From: CAISCU01 sp943361925
Lineage (GTDB): Bacteria; Bacteroidota; Bacteroidia; UKL13-3
Direction of reading: 5' to 3'
DNA length: 64,000 bases
Assembly (NCBI GenBank): GCA_943361925.1
Contig: CALRIT020000013.1
Location: 1 to 64,000, forward strand
Positions within the stretch are counted from its first letter, which is position 1, and each line of letters opens with the position of its first letter. The translations under genes were made by a program, and so were the position numbers. Below are positions 34,177 through 43,517 of the stretch, piece by piece. The notes beneath the pieces were generated by a model. The model saw only the letters and a list, made by a program, of their open reading frames with translations, did no database searches and was not told the origin of the DNA.

Positions 34177-36399
34177 ATGAAAAGCGGAGTTAAAGAATTG
34201 TTATTTAAAAATCCTTATTGGAAATGGCTTAAATGGATTTGGATTTTTTCATTTTTGGGAGCTTTATTATTTGTTGGATTAATTGCGGCTATTGGTAAGG
34301 GCTGGTTTGGAGAACTTCCTCCAATAGAGGAATTGGAGAATCCAAAGACATATTTAGCAAGTGAAATTTATGCTGAAGATGGAAGTCAGTTAGGAAAATA
34401 CTATTTACAAAATAGAAGTAATGCCAACTTTGAAGATTTGAGTCCAAACTTAATCAATGCATTGGTTTCTACAGAAGATATCAGGTTTTATGATCACGCA
34501 GGAATTGACAATAATCGTTTGTTTACTATTATTGCTTATAATCTAATTGGAAAACGCCAAGGGGGAAGTACAATAACTCAGCAATTGGCTAAAAATTTAT
34601 TCCCAAGAAAAAGATTCAAAAGCTTAAAAGATAAAGTTGTTACAAAGCTTCAGGAGTGGATTACAGCAATCAGAATTGAACAGAGATATACCAAAGAAGA
34701 AATTCTAACCATGTATTTTAATACGGTTGAATTTGGTGGAAATTCATTTGGAATTCGTTCGGCTTCTAAAACTTTTTTCGGGAAATCTCCAAAGACCTTA
34801 ACAGCAAGTGAGGCTGCATTACTGGTAGGAATGTTAAAAGCTATTACCAGATTTAATCCTGTTTTAAATCCTGCAAATGCTTTAGCAAGAAGGAATACTG
34901 TATTAAACCAAATGGCAAAAAATGATGCCATAACCAATGCTGAATGTGCGAAATTAAAAGCTCAACCAATTGAATTAAATTATCAGGAAGAAGACCACAA
35001 TGAAGGACTTGCAACTTATTTCAGAGAAACCCTTAGGATTGAACTATTAGAATGGTGTGAAGAGAATGGATATAATCTTTATAAAGATGGATTGAAAATC
35101 TATACAACAATAAATCCAACTATGCAGAAACAAGCTGAGGAGGTTGTAGCAGAGCAATTAAAAGATCAACAAAAGAAATTTTACGCCCATTGGAAAGGAA
35201 GAGAGCCTTGGGGTAAGTTTAAAGAACTTATTACTTTAAGTATGAAAAGAAGTGATAGGTATAGAATATTAAAACAATTAGGTAGATCAGAAGCAGAGAT
35301 TACAAAGGAGTTTAATACTCCTGTTAAGATGAAGGTTTTTAGTTATAACAGAGGTGATATTGATACTATTATGTCGCCATTAGATAGCATAAAGTATTAT
35401 AAGTATTTTGCACAATGTGGATTAATGAGTATGGATCCGGTGAGTGGAAGAATTAAAGCCTGGGTTGGTGGTCATAATTATAAATACTTTAAATATGATC
35501 ATGTAAATTCAACGGCAAAACGTCAGGTAGGTTCTATATTTAAGCCATTGGTTTATACACTTGCAATTGATAATGGATATTCACCATGCACTGTTGTTCC
35601 TAATAAACCTGTAGTTTTTGAAGAATATAATGATTGGGCGCCTCAAAACGCTGATGAAAAATACACAACTCCTGATATGGATTTGTATCATGGATTGCAA
35701 CATTCAGTTAACAATATTGTATTGTATTTAATGAAGAATTGTGTTCCCGGCGGACCAAAATCTGTGGTTGAATTAGCTAGAAAATTAGGAATAACTTCAA
35801 AATTGGAACCTTATCCAAGTATTGCTTTAGGAACATCAGATGTTTCTATTTATGAAATGGTTGGTGCTTTCAGTGCATTTGCTAATAAAGGAGTTTGGAT
35901 TAAACCGGTTTATTTATTGAGAATTCAGGATAAAAATGGAAATACCATATTTGAAAATGTTCCACAAACTCAAGAGGCATTAAGTGAGCAAACAGCTTAT
36001 GTAATGTGTAAAATGTTAGAGCGCGTTACAACGCATGGAACAGCGGCAAAGGTTAAATACATGTATCAAATTCCTGGTGCAGTTGGAGGAAAAACTGGTA
36101 CAACTCAAAATTATTCAGATGGCTGGTTTGTTGGAATTACACCAACACTGGTTACTGGATGTTGGGTTGGATGGGAAGACAGAGCCATACATTTTAGAAC
36201 GATGGATTTAGGTTCAGGTTCTGCAATGGCTATGCCAATTTGGGCTAATTATATGAAAAAGGTTGTTGCAACTCCAGGTTTAATAAATGTTGTAAACCAA
36301 TGGGAAGCGCCTCAATCTCCGATTACAATTGAAATGGATTGTGCTAAGTACAAAGAGGAGCAAACTCAAAAGGCAAAGCCTGATTTTATGGAGGAATAA
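34177..36399 (+). CDS. Penicillin-binding protein 1A (bifunctional transglycosylase/transpeptidase)
   Basis: 740 residues. One N-terminal membrane helix (about 20-42), GT51 glycosyltransferase domain (about 60-235) with the catalytic-Glu block STEDIRFYDHAG and GGSTITQQLAKN, then a transpeptidase domain with the nucleophile Ser in VGSIFKP (about residue 453), SVN and KTGTTQ (about 637). All catalytic motifs are intact. It polymerises and crosslinks peptidoglycan. It follows sprE/porW with a 9-base gap, which suggests one transcription unit. Confidence 0.96.
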   Translation: MKSGVKELLFKNPYWKWLKWIWIFSFLGALLFVGLIAAIGKGWFGELPPIEELENPKTYLASEIYAEDGSQLGKYYLQNRSNANFEDLSPNLINALVSTEDIRFYDHAGIDNNRLFTIIAYNLIGKRQGGSTITQQLAKNLFPRKRFKSLKDKVVTKLQEWITAIRIEQRYTKEEILTMYFNTVEFGGNSFGIRSASKTFFGKSPKTLTASEAALLVGMLKAITRFNPVLNPANALARRNTVLNQMAKNDAITNAECAKLKAQPIELNYQEEDHNEGLATYFRETLRIELLEWCEENGYNLYKDGLKIYTTINPTMQKQAEEVVAEQLKDQQKKFYAHWKGREPWGKFKELITLSMKRSDRYRILKQLGRSEAEITKEFNTPVKMKVFSYNRGDIDTIMSPLDSIKYYKYFAQCGLMSMDPVSGRIKAWVGGHNYKYFKYDHVNSTAKRQVGSIFKPLVYTLAIDNGYSPCTVVPNKPVVFEEYNDWAPQNADEKYTTPDMDLYHGLQHSVNNIVLYLMKNCVPGGPKSVVELARKLGITSKLEPYPSIALGTSDVSIYEMVGAFSAFANKGVWIKPVYLLRIQDKNGNTIFENVPQTQEALSEQTAYVMCKMLERVTTHGTAAKVKYMYQIPGAVGGKTGTTQNYSDGWFVGITPTLVTGCWVGWEDRAIHFRTMDLGSGSAMAMPIWANYMKKVVATPGLINVVNQWEAPQSPITIEMDCAKYKEEQTQKAKPDFMEE

Positions 36400-36442
36400 T
36401 CTTAACATTTAGCAGAATCAAGCAATGATTTAATTTTTCAAA

Positions 36443-36471
36443 TTGTTTATTAGGTTAAATTCCTATATTGG
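36443..36471 (+). promoter_or_regulatory. Putative promoter of the amino acid permease gene
   Basis: TTG at 36443-36445, an 18-base spacer and TATATTGG at 36464-36471 (7 of 8 to TAnnTTTG), ending 18 bases before the ATG. Confidence 0.4.
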
Positions 36472-36489
36472 CAATTGAAATTTTAAACT

Positions 36490-37980
36490 ATGGCAAATAT
36501 TTTCTATAAAAAATCACTTAAAGATTTACTTGAAGTCTCCTCAGATGGACATCAACTAAAACGAACTTTAACTGCTGCAAATTTAATCGCACTTGGAATT
36601 GGTGCTATTATTGGAGCTGGTTTATTCGTAAGAACTGCTGCTGCTGCCGGCGAACATGCTGGTCCGGCAGTTACAATCTCATTTATTATTGCGGCAGTTG
36701 GTTGTGCATTTGCCGGATTGTGTTATGCTGAATTTGCATCAATTATTCCTGCCGCTGGTAGTGCTTATACATATGCATACACTACAATGGGTGAACTTGT
36801 TGCCTGGACAATTGGATGGGCATTGGTATTAGAGTATGCTTTAGGTGCCGCTACTGTTTCAATTGCATGGAGTGAATATTTAAATAAACTTTTGGGGAAT
36901 GCAATCCCCTATGAATGGACACATTCTCCTTTTGAATCAATTTTAAATGCTGATGGAACCATGACAACTGGAATCATGAATTTCCCGGCATTAATTATAT
37001 TATTATTAATTTCATTGTTATTAATAAAAGGAACACAGGAATCAGCAATAGTAAATGCAGTTATTGTGTTTGTTAAAGTTGCAATTATTATATTGTTTAT
37101 AGCATTAGGTTGGGGATTCATCAATACTGCAAATCATACTCCTTATTTAATTCCTGATAATGCTGCACCTGCTTTATTACCTGATGGAACTTTCTATGAT
37201 TATTCTAAATTCTGGAACCATGGAATGGGCGGTGTTATAACCGGAGCCGGAATTGTATTTTTTGCTTTTATTGGTTTTGATGCTGTATCAACAGCTGCAC
37301 AAGAAGCCAAACGACCTGAAAGAGATATGCCAATTGGAATTTTGGGTTCATTGGTAGTTTGTACAATTCTTTATATTTTATTCTCTCATGTTTTAACAGG
37401 TGTTGCACCTTATACAGATTTTGTAAAAGAAGGAAAAGAGGCTTCTGTAGCATTTGCAATTACTAAATACATGCCTGGTTATGATTGGTTGGCATTTTCA
37501 ATTACAATTGCCATTCTTGCAGGATTTTCTTCAGTAATATTGGTGATGTTAATGGGACAATCTCGTGTGTTTTATTCAATGGCAAAAGATGGCCTGTTAC
37601 CTAAAGTATTTGCTGATGTTCATCCGAAATTCAGAACACCATATAAATCGAATATTATTTTATTCTTTTTTGTAGGAACTTTTGCTGCTTTTGTACCGGG
37701 TTCAGTTGCCGGTGATTTAACAAGTATTGGAACTTTATTTGCGTTTGTACTTGTTTGTATAGCTGTTTGGATTTTAAGAGTTAAAGAACCTGAATTAAAG
37801 AGAAATTTCAAAACTCCTTTGGTGCCATTGGTTCCAATTTTAGGAGTAATTGTTTGCTCTGCTATGATTGTAGGATTGCCTGGTACAACTTTATTAAGTG
37901 CTGCAATTTGGTTAATTGCAGGTTTAGGAATCTACTTTTTATATAGTTCTAAAAATGCTGCTAAAAAACGCGGTGAGTAG
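36490..37980 (+). CDS. APC-family amino acid permease
   Basis: 496 residues with 12-14 predicted membrane helices. The APC signature in helix 1 (LIALGIGAIIGAGLFVRTA) and the helix 6 motif (FFAFIGFDAVSTAAQEAKRPERDMPIGI) are clear, and the overall similarity is to the cationic amino acid transporter subgroup. It should import amino acids by proton symport or exchange; the substrate cannot be assigned. Monocistronic, with its own promoter candidate and a strong bidirectional terminator after it. Confidence 0.93.
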   Translation: MANIFYKKSLKDLLEVSSDGHQLKRTLTAANLIALGIGAIIGAGLFVRTAAAAGEHAGPAVTISFIIAAVGCAFAGLCYAEFASIIPAAGSAYTYAYTTMGELVAWTIGWALVLEYALGAATVSIAWSEYLNKLLGNAIPYEWTHSPFESILNADGTMTTGIMNFPALIILLLISLLLIKGTQESAIVNAVIVFVKVAIIILFIALGWGFINTANHTPYLIPDNAAPALLPDGTFYDYSKFWNHGMGGVITGAGIVFFAFIGFDAVSTAAQEAKRPERDMPIGILGSLVVCTILYILFSHVLTGVAPYTDFVKEGKEASVAFAITKYMPGYDWLAFSITIAILAGFSSVILVMLMGQSRVFYSMAKDGLLPKVFADVHPKFRTPYKSNIILFFFVGTFAAFVPGSVAGDLTSIGTLFAFVLVCIAVWILRVKEPELKRNFKTPLVPLVPILGVIVCSAMIVGLPGTTLLSAAIWLIAGLGIYFLYSSKNAAKKRGE

Positions 37981-37997
37981 AATTAGAATTTAAAAAC

Positions 37998-38030
37998 AAA
38001 AAAGGCTGCAAAATTTTGCAGCCTTTTTTG
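37998..38030. terminator. Bidirectional intrinsic terminator
   Basis: AAAAAAGGCTGCAAAA and TTTTGCAGCCTTTTTT arms with almost no loop, between the convergent permease and YceI-like genes. Confidence 0.9.
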
Positions 38031-38033
38031 TTT

Positions 38034-38660
38034 TTAAGCAGAGCCTAAAACCAGAAAGAAGTTTACTTTTAATTGATCATCTACTTTTATTAATCCTCCC
38101 ATTTTACTAACGGGTTTGAGTCCAAAATCAGAGAGATTCATTTTCTTATTTCCAATCAAATGAATAATCTTATTTCCGGGTGAATGTAAAACAACATATT
38201 CTACTTCATATTCTTTGACTACATTGGCTAGTTTAATCTTAATTATACCTTTAACTACTTGTGAATTGGGTGATGGTTCGAACTTTTCAATTTGTTCAAA
38301 ATGAATAGTCATTACCGGATTTTCTTTGTGTTTCAAGGTTTTTCTGAAATCTCTTGTGATTAAAACATCATGACAATTAAAACTGGTAATGTCTAATTTC
38401 ATACAACCATTCATCTGGTAATACTTATCGTCTTTTTTGTGGTTTGGTTTAAAAAACGAAATGGTATCGAATTTACAATAGTCTGTAATTTCGCAACTGA
38501 ACTTATTTACATTTGATTTTCCCTCTACACATAAACTGCTTGAATGTTGAACCACCCATTTTGTATTGTAGTGATTGTTTTTTTCAGTTGGTTTAAAGCT
38601 GAAAATTGCCAACATAATGAATGCTGTAGCAACAATATTTATATATGACTTCATTTTCAT
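38034..38660 (-). CDS. YceI-like exported protein
   Basis: 208 residues with an N-terminal signal-like segment (about 7-22). The rest resembles a YceI lipocalin-like beta-barrel: an early S-N-V-N-K-F-S-C strand, M-x-L-D-I-T-S-F-N-C, a central H-K-E-N-P-V-M-T-I-H-F-E-Q strand, and the C-terminal L-S-D-F-G-L-K-P then K-V-D-D-Q-L-K-V-N-F pattern. Four or more cysteines are unusual for the family. YceI proteins bind isoprenoid-type lipids in the periplasm. A terminator-like hairpin separates it from the porin gene upstream. Confidence 0.7.
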   Translation of the reverse strand: MKMKSYINIVATAFIMLAIFSFKPTEKNNHYNTKWVVQHSSSLCVEGKSNVNKFSCEITDYCKFDTISFFKPNHKKDDKYYQMNGCMKLDITSFNCHDVLITRDFRKTLKHKENPVMTIHFEQIEKFEPSPNSQVVKGIIKIKLANVVKEYEVEYVVLHSPGNKIIHLIGNKKMNLSDFGLKPVSKMGGLIKVDDQLKVNFFLVLGSA

Positions 38661-38675
38661 CTTTTGTTTTTATGG

Positions 38676-38713
38676 AAAAACGGACCTGAAGTAAATACAA
38701 CAGATCCGTTTTT
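38676..38713 (-). terminator. Terminator-like hairpin after the porin gene
   Basis: AAAAACGGA and TCCGTTTTT arms extended by CTG/CAG after one mismatch, with T-rich sequence on the minus-strand exit. It would end or attenuate transcription between the porin gene and the YceI-like gene. Confidence 0.7.
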
Positions 38714-38748
38714 GTTCATTTTGTATGAGTTAAATAACAAACCCTTGA

Positions 38749-40143
38749 TTAGAAACCAACAGTAGCTTGAATTAAGAAACCATTGAATTTACCATTGTAA
38801 CGAGCATCAATTGGAGTACCTGTTGTAGTTAATCTTTGAGCAAAGTCTTTGTATTCTTGCATTACATATTCACCTTTTAATAAGATGTTATCAGTAACAA
38901 ACCAACCTGCAGCTAATGAAGTTCTGTTAATTGTGATTTTATTAGTTTGTTCGGTTGGAGCAATGTTTCCACTAGCAGTATTGTAACGAGCACCTACAAA
39001 CACATTTTCTGTTTTTCCAAAACGGTAGATTGCATCAACTGCCATTTGAGATAATTCTCTTTCTGAAGTTTCAGTGCTTGTACGACCTTTCATCATATCA
39101 TAAGTACCAAAGATTTCAGCACCTTTGTATTTTAATAACAAGTTGAATTGTTGAGCAGCAATTTTATCAGATAATTTTGGATTTAATCTTCCAGACCAAG
39201 CTTGAGCAGTATATCCTGAAGGAGTAGAAACCAATCCATTTAAGAAAGCTCTTTCCATTACCATGAAGTAATTAGAACCTGTTCTGTCACCCCACATCAA
39301 AGTATTACTTTGTGAGCTATTATCATTGTACATAGAAGCAGCTAAACGAACACGGAAACCATTATCCATTGTTTTGTCGTAAGCTAATTTGCCATAGATA
39401 GCAGGTGTTTTTTTAGCAGTAGGGTCGATTGTTGTTGCAGTTAATGCATCAACAGAACCTTTGATTTCACCATTACTTACACCAATCATACCCATGAATC
39501 CTTTGTGTTGACCGTATAATTCACCACCAATTTCTGTAGTAAATGCATCAATGATATAGTTTTCACCAAAAGGATTGTACAATGTATGTCCACCATCTGA
39601 TCTTCTGTAGTGATTGTCACCATAGTTAATTTCCATATGACCTACTTTGATAGTAGCATATTTCATAATTTTATCAAAAACACCTGATTTAAACGGCATT
39701 TTATCGAATTGGATATAGCCACCTTTTACCCAAGTTTCGTTATGGTGACGAGCAGAAAGGTATGAAGTTAAATTCAAACGGATACCATCAGCAAGCATTA
39801 CATCAACATACCAGTTTGCTTGAGCGGTATTAAAACCTGCAGACATATTATAAAGTGCATTAGTATCCTTTTTGCTGATATTACTAACAGCAGATGGTTG
39901 ACCATTTTCATGTGTAAGAGCTTGGAAACTTTGGGTAAAACCTGCACCAAATCTTACTTTCAAACCATCGAATTTTGTATTTACTTCTTTTTTAGGTTCA
40001 AATACATTTACTCCTGATTTTCCATAAGAGCGCATGTTTTCCATGGTTGATTGTTGAATAACCTGTGCATTTGAGAACATTGGTTGCATTCCAATTAAAG
40101 CAGTTAAAAATAAACCTACTTTTCTAAAGTTAATTGTTTTCAT
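38749..40143 (-). CDS. Outer-membrane porin-like protein
   Basis: 464 residues with a signal peptide (about 1-26, ending SNAQ). The mature protein alternates polar and aromatic residues as in transmembrane beta strands and ends in a strand with terminal Phe (FNGFLIQATVGF). A conserved-looking HMEINYGDNHYRRSDGGHTLYNPFGENYIIDAFTTEIGGE segment is typical of Bacteroidota porin-like proteins of unknown substrate. It sits between two YceI-type genes, 47 bases after the upstream one, and is likely co-transcribed with it. Confidence 0.75.
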   Translation of the reverse strand: MKTINFRKVGLFLTALIGMQPMFSNAQVIQQSTMENMRSYGKSGVNVFEPKKEVNTKFDGLKVRFGAGFTQSFQALTHENGQPSAVSNISKKDTNALYNMSAGFNTAQANWYVDVMLADGIRLNLTSYLSARHHNETWVKGGYIQFDKMPFKSGVFDKIMKYATIKVGHMEINYGDNHYRRSDGGHTLYNPFGENYIIDAFTTEIGGELYGQHKGFMGMIGVSNGEIKGSVDALTATTIDPTAKKTPAIYGKLAYDKTMDNGFRVRLAASMYNDNSSQSNTLMWGDRTGSNYFMVMERAFLNGLVSTPSGYTAQAWSGRLNPKLSDKIAAQQFNLLLKYKGAEIFGTYDMMKGRTSTETSERELSQMAVDAIYRFGKTENVFVGARYNTASGNIAPTEQTNKITINRTSLAAGWFVTDNILLKGEYVMQEYKDFAQRLTTTGTPIDARYNGKFNGFLIQATVGF

Positions 40144-40190
40144 AATTTTAATTCTAAAGGGGTTTGTAATTTTTTAATTTGTTGATTTTG

Positions 40191-40799
40191 TTATTTTGTT
40201 AATGTTAATGTGTAGTCGATTGTTACATCGTCACCTGTTACAATTGTGCCCATCATTACACTTGGTGGTTCAACTTTGTAATCTGTCATTTTTACTTTGG
40301 TAGAACCTTTGCAGGTAATGGTGTTATCAGCATTTACTGTGCAGGTTGTAGTTAGTTCGACTTCTTTTGTTACTTCTGATATTTGTAATTTTCCTTTTGT
40401 TACGATAATGAATGTTGTTGCATTTACTTGTTTAATTGTACTTGATGTTCCTAAAAAGTTAATGCTTGATTGAACATCAGATTTTAAAGCTTTGTAACAG
40501 TTTTTGTCCATTACTTTATGTTCGCTTTTTAAATTTTCTACAGGAAAACTGAAGTATAAAAATCCTAGTGATTTGATTACTTTATTTTGGATTACAAATG
40601 TTGCACTTGTTGTTCCTTTCGAACCTTGCATTTTCCAATCGTGAATATTTGAAGTACCATTTACAGTAAGTTTAACATCACTTGATTTGAATTTTTCCTG
40701 TGCAGATGTTTTTGCACTTATAAATAGAACCACTATCATAAGCAACAATGCCAATGGTTTTATTAAAAGTGTTTTTGTGTTATTGAATTTAGTTTTCAT
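40191..40799 (-). CDS. YceI family protein
   Basis: About 202 residues from ATG 40799. Signal segment (about 9-32, ending SAKTSA), then a full YceI barrel: SDVKLTVNGTSNIHDWKMQGSKG with the family's S-N-I-H-D-W motif, a FSFPVENLKSEHKVMDKNCYKALKSD segment, and the closing VKMTDYKVEPPSVMMGTIVTGDDVTIDYTLTL. Likely a periplasmic lipid-binding protein. A longer frame starts at TTG 40826, but a -7 box (40831-40824) overlaps that codon, so the ATG is preferred. First gene of the YceI-porin unit. Confidence 0.9.
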   Translation of the reverse strand: MKTKFNNTKTLLIKPLALLLMIVVLFISAKTSAQEKFKSSDVKLTVNGTSNIHDWKMQGSKGTTSATFVIQNKVIKSLGFLYFSFPVENLKSEHKVMDKNCYKALKSDVQSSINFLGTSSTIKQVNATTFIIVTKGKLQISEVTKEVELTTTCTVNADNTITCKGSTKVKMTDYKVEPPSVMMGTIVTGDDVTIDYTLTLTK

Positions 40800-40823
40800 T
40801 TTTTGTGGGTTTGAATTCGTAGA

Positions 40824-40831
40824 CAAAATTA
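40824..40831 (-). promoter_or_regulatory. -7 box of the YceI-porin operon
   Basis: Minus-strand TAATTTTG matches TAnnTTTG exactly, 24 bases before the ATG. No good -33 TTTG is present at the expected distance, which fits an activator-dependent promoter (see the FNR-type site upstream). Confidence 0.5.
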
Positions 40832-40875
40832 TATGGCACTAGAAGTCTTAAGTATGACAAGCCTCAATGTTTGCT

Positions 40876-40889
40876 GTGATAATTATCAA
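40876..40889 (-). promoter_or_regulatory. FNR/CRP-type binding site
   Basis: Plus strand GTGAT-AATT-ATCAA; minus strand TTGAT-AATT-ATCAC. Nine of ten bases match the FNR consensus TTGAT-N4-ATCAA, and the core TGATAATTATCA (40877-40888) is a perfect palindrome. Its centre is about 60 bases upstream of the transcription start implied by the -7 box at 40824-40831, the classical class I activator position. Confidence 0.6.
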
Positions 40890-41083
40890 AGTAAAAGGTG
40901 TGAAAAGTCAGTTTTTTAATTGTTCTAAGAGTATAAAATTATTTGCAGGTGAATTTTGTAAAATACTGGAAATGAGCTTGTTTTTGTGTTGTGTATTGTT
41001 TATAATATAGCATGCCAATCTTTTTTTAATTCTTCAATGGGGGTGAAATACTATTTGTCTGTCTTAATTCAAAACAGATTAAA

Positions 41084-43474
41084 ATGATAAAAGAACAAAA
41101 AGTTATTTGGTATAGAAGATTATTCTATTTGTATTTATTTCTATTGTTTATTCTTTTTAGTAGTCGTTTGGCTGCTCAGAATCTCACACAAACTATAAGA
41201 GGTAAGGTATTTGATAAACAAAATCAGAATGAATTAATTGGCGCTACCGTTGTTATAACAGATTTAAATCCTGTTCAAGGCTGCATCACCAACAATAATG
41301 GAGAATTTAAATTAATGAAGGTTCCAATTGGCAAACATTCTATTAAAGTTTCATATATAGGATATAAAGACAGATATTATAATGATATCATATTAAACTC
41401 AGGAAAGGAATTGGTCTTAGAAGTTTTTATGGAAGAGAATCTTCAGAATCAAAAAGAAGTTGTTATTAAGGCATCTCATCAAAAAGATAAACCATTAAAT
41501 GAATTGTCTGTAGTCAGCAGCCGTACCTTTTCTGTTGAAGAAACACAGAAGTTTGCTGCTGCAATTAATGATCCTTCAAGAATGGCTGTTTCCTTTGCCG
41601 GAGTAACATCTACTGACGATGGAAATAATCAAATATCAATTCGTGGTAATTCACCATCAGGTTTATTATACAGAATGGAGGGTGTAGAGATTCCTAATCC
41701 AAACCACTTCTCAGATGCCGGAACTGTTGGTGGTGGAGTCTCTATCCTCAGTTCTCAGTTAATGGGAAATTCAGATTTTATTACAGGTGCTTTTGCTGCA
41801 GAATATGGAAATGCATTATCAGGTGTTTTTGATTTAAAACTGAGAAAAGGTAACAATGAAAAACGTGAATTCACATTGCAAGCCGGTTTTCTTGGATTTG
41901 ATTTTGCATCAGAAGGTCCAATTAAAAAGGGTTATGCCGGTTCTTATTTAGTGAATTACCGCTATTCTACTTTGGGCGTCATTTCAAAATTAGGAGTGAA
42001 TATTGGTGATGCAGTAACTACCTTTCAAGACTTATCTTTTAATGTTTCATTACCCACTGAGAAATATGGAAATTTCGGTATTTTTGCTTTTGGTGGATTG
42101 AGTAATCAGGAGCATTTGGCTGTTAAAGATTCATTGAAGTGGGAGAGTTCTTATGATAAACAATACCGTAATTTTATTTCAAATACCGGTGCAATCGGAC
42201 TCAATCATCTCCTTCATTTATCAAAGAAATCCTATCTAAAATCAGTTTTGGTTTTTAGCGGAACCACTCACAAATTCGATGCAGAGGAATTTAATTATGA
42301 AGGTCTGATTCCTAAGAATTATAAAGAATCATTTAGCCAGAATAAGATAAGTTTAAGTACAACTTATAATTTTAAACTGAATGCAAAGAATAATTTCAGG
42401 AGTGGATTTATCATTAATCATCAAGGTTTTGATTTACTCCAAAAAATGCGTGAAATGAATGAAGAAAATTTCATTGAACACATCAATCAGAATGGCTCGT
42501 TTTTAATATACCAGGCATTCTCTCAATGGCAACATAAGTTTAATGAAAGACTTAGTGTTAATTTAGGTTTTCATTCATTGATGTTGAGCTTAAACAATTC
42601 ATATTCTATAGAGCCAAGAAGTTCTATCAAATACCAGTTGACAGAAAAACAAAGTATTGGATTTGGTTATGGAATGCATGGGCAGACTCAACCTATTGGA
42701 TTGTATTTTGCTAAGAAACAATTAAATGATGGAACTTATTCAAAACCGAATAGCAATTTAAAGTTAAATCAATCCCAACATTTTGTTTTGTCCTATGATA
42801 GAATGTTAAGTAATTATTTGAAATTAAAACTTGAAACCTATTATCAATTTTTGAATAATTTACCTGTTTCTCCTGATGTAAATAGTTCCTTTAGCACTGT
42901 TAACAATACTTATGGATTTATGAATGATAGTTTGGTTAACAATGGAATTGGAGAAAATAAAGGGTTAGAGCTAAGTCTTGAACAGTATATGCACCATAAT
43001 TTTTATTACTTATTATCGGTTTCATTTTATGATTCAAAATACAAAGCTGCCAATGGAAATTGGTATAATACCAGATTTAATGGCAATTTTAACCTAACCT
43101 TTACTACAGGTAAGGAATGGTATTTATCAGAAAGATTTGGAAAGAGAATTCTTGGATTGAATATTAAAACCATATGGGCAGGTGGACAAAGAATCACTCC
43201 TATAGATTTAGAACGATCGAAACTTAAAGCTGAGGCTGTTTATGTTGATGATTTAGCATTTACTCAACAAAATCCTAATTACTTCAGAACTGATTTACGC
43301 GTTTCAATCAAAAAGAACCGAACAAAATCAACATCAATTTGGTCCCTAGATTTTCAAAATGTTTCTAATAATAAAAATGTGGGTGGTAATTATTATGATG
43401 TAGAAACACAAGCAATAAAAACCTGGTATCAGGCACCATTGATTCCTGTATTGAGTTATAAAATTGAGTTTTAA
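41084..43474 (+). CDS. TonB-dependent outer-membrane receptor
   Basis: 796 residues with a signal peptide (about 14-33). A carboxypeptidase-regulatory-like domain (about 36-125, IRGKVFDKQNQNELIGATVVI), a plug domain (about 145-255, including ISIRGNSPSGLLYRMEGVEIPNP) and a beta-barrel to the C-terminus ending in a strand with terminal Phe (PVLSYKIEF). It imports a ligand with energy from TonB-ExbBD; the substrate is not evident. It has no SusD partner and no riboswitch-like leader that I could recognise. Monocistronic or loosely linked to the SUI1 gene. Confidence 0.93.
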   Translation: MIKEQKVIWYRRLFYLYLFLLFILFSSRLAAQNLTQTIRGKVFDKQNQNELIGATVVITDLNPVQGCITNNNGEFKLMKVPIGKHSIKVSYIGYKDRYYNDIILNSGKELVLEVFMEENLQNQKEVVIKASHQKDKPLNELSVVSSRTFSVEETQKFAAAINDPSRMAVSFAGVTSTDDGNNQISIRGNSPSGLLYRMEGVEIPNPNHFSDAGTVGGGVSILSSQLMGNSDFITGAFAAEYGNALSGVFDLKLRKGNNEKREFTLQAGFLGFDFASEGPIKKGYAGSYLVNYRYSTLGVISKLGVNIGDAVTTFQDLSFNVSLPTEKYGNFGIFAFGGLSNQEHLAVKDSLKWESSYDKQYRNFISNTGAIGLNHLLHLSKKSYLKSVLVFSGTTHKFDAEEFNYEGLIPKNYKESFSQNKISLSTTYNFKLNAKNNFRSGFIINHQGFDLLQKMREMNEENFIEHINQNGSFLIYQAFSQWQHKFNERLSVNLGFHSLMLSLNNSYSIEPRSSIKYQLTEKQSIGFGYGMHGQTQPIGLYFAKKQLNDGTYSKPNSNLKLNQSQHFVLSYDRMLSNYLKLKLETYYQFLNNLPVSPDVNSSFSTVNNTYGFMNDSLVNNGIGENKGLELSLEQYMHHNFYYLLSVSFYDSKYKAANGNWYNTRFNGNFNLTFTTGKEWYLSERFGKRILGLNIKTIWAGGQRITPIDLERSKLKAEAVYVDDLAFTQQNPNYFRTDLRVSIKKNRTKSTSIWSLDFQNVSNNKNVGGNYYDVETQAIKTWYQAPLIPVLSYKIEF

Positions 43475-43495
43475 ACTTTCATGTTTTAAAATACT

Positions 43496-43503
43496 TATTT
43501 TTG
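43496..43503 (+). promoter_or_regulatory. Putative -7 box for the SUI1-like gene
   Basis: TATTTTTG matches TAnnTTTG, 14 bases before the preferred ATG at 43518. No clear -33 box. It supports a start downstream of the TonB receptor stop rather than the overlapping upstream Met. Confidence 0.3.
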
Positions 43504-43517
43504 TTCAAATTTCTTTT

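Noticed and set aside
40800..40826. TTG start for the YceI protein
   Set aside because: The codon overlaps the predicted -7 box; the ATG at 40799 gives a normal signal peptide.
40827..41083. A cobalamin or other riboswitch in front of the TonB receptor
   Set aside because: No conserved B12-box-like or other known aptamer core is visible in the leader.
43464..43517. Extended N-terminus of the SUI1-like protein
   Set aside because: The extra 18 residues are hydrophobic, unlike a ribosome-associated factor, and overlap the TonB receptor gene; the ATG at 43518 is preceded by a consensus -7 box.
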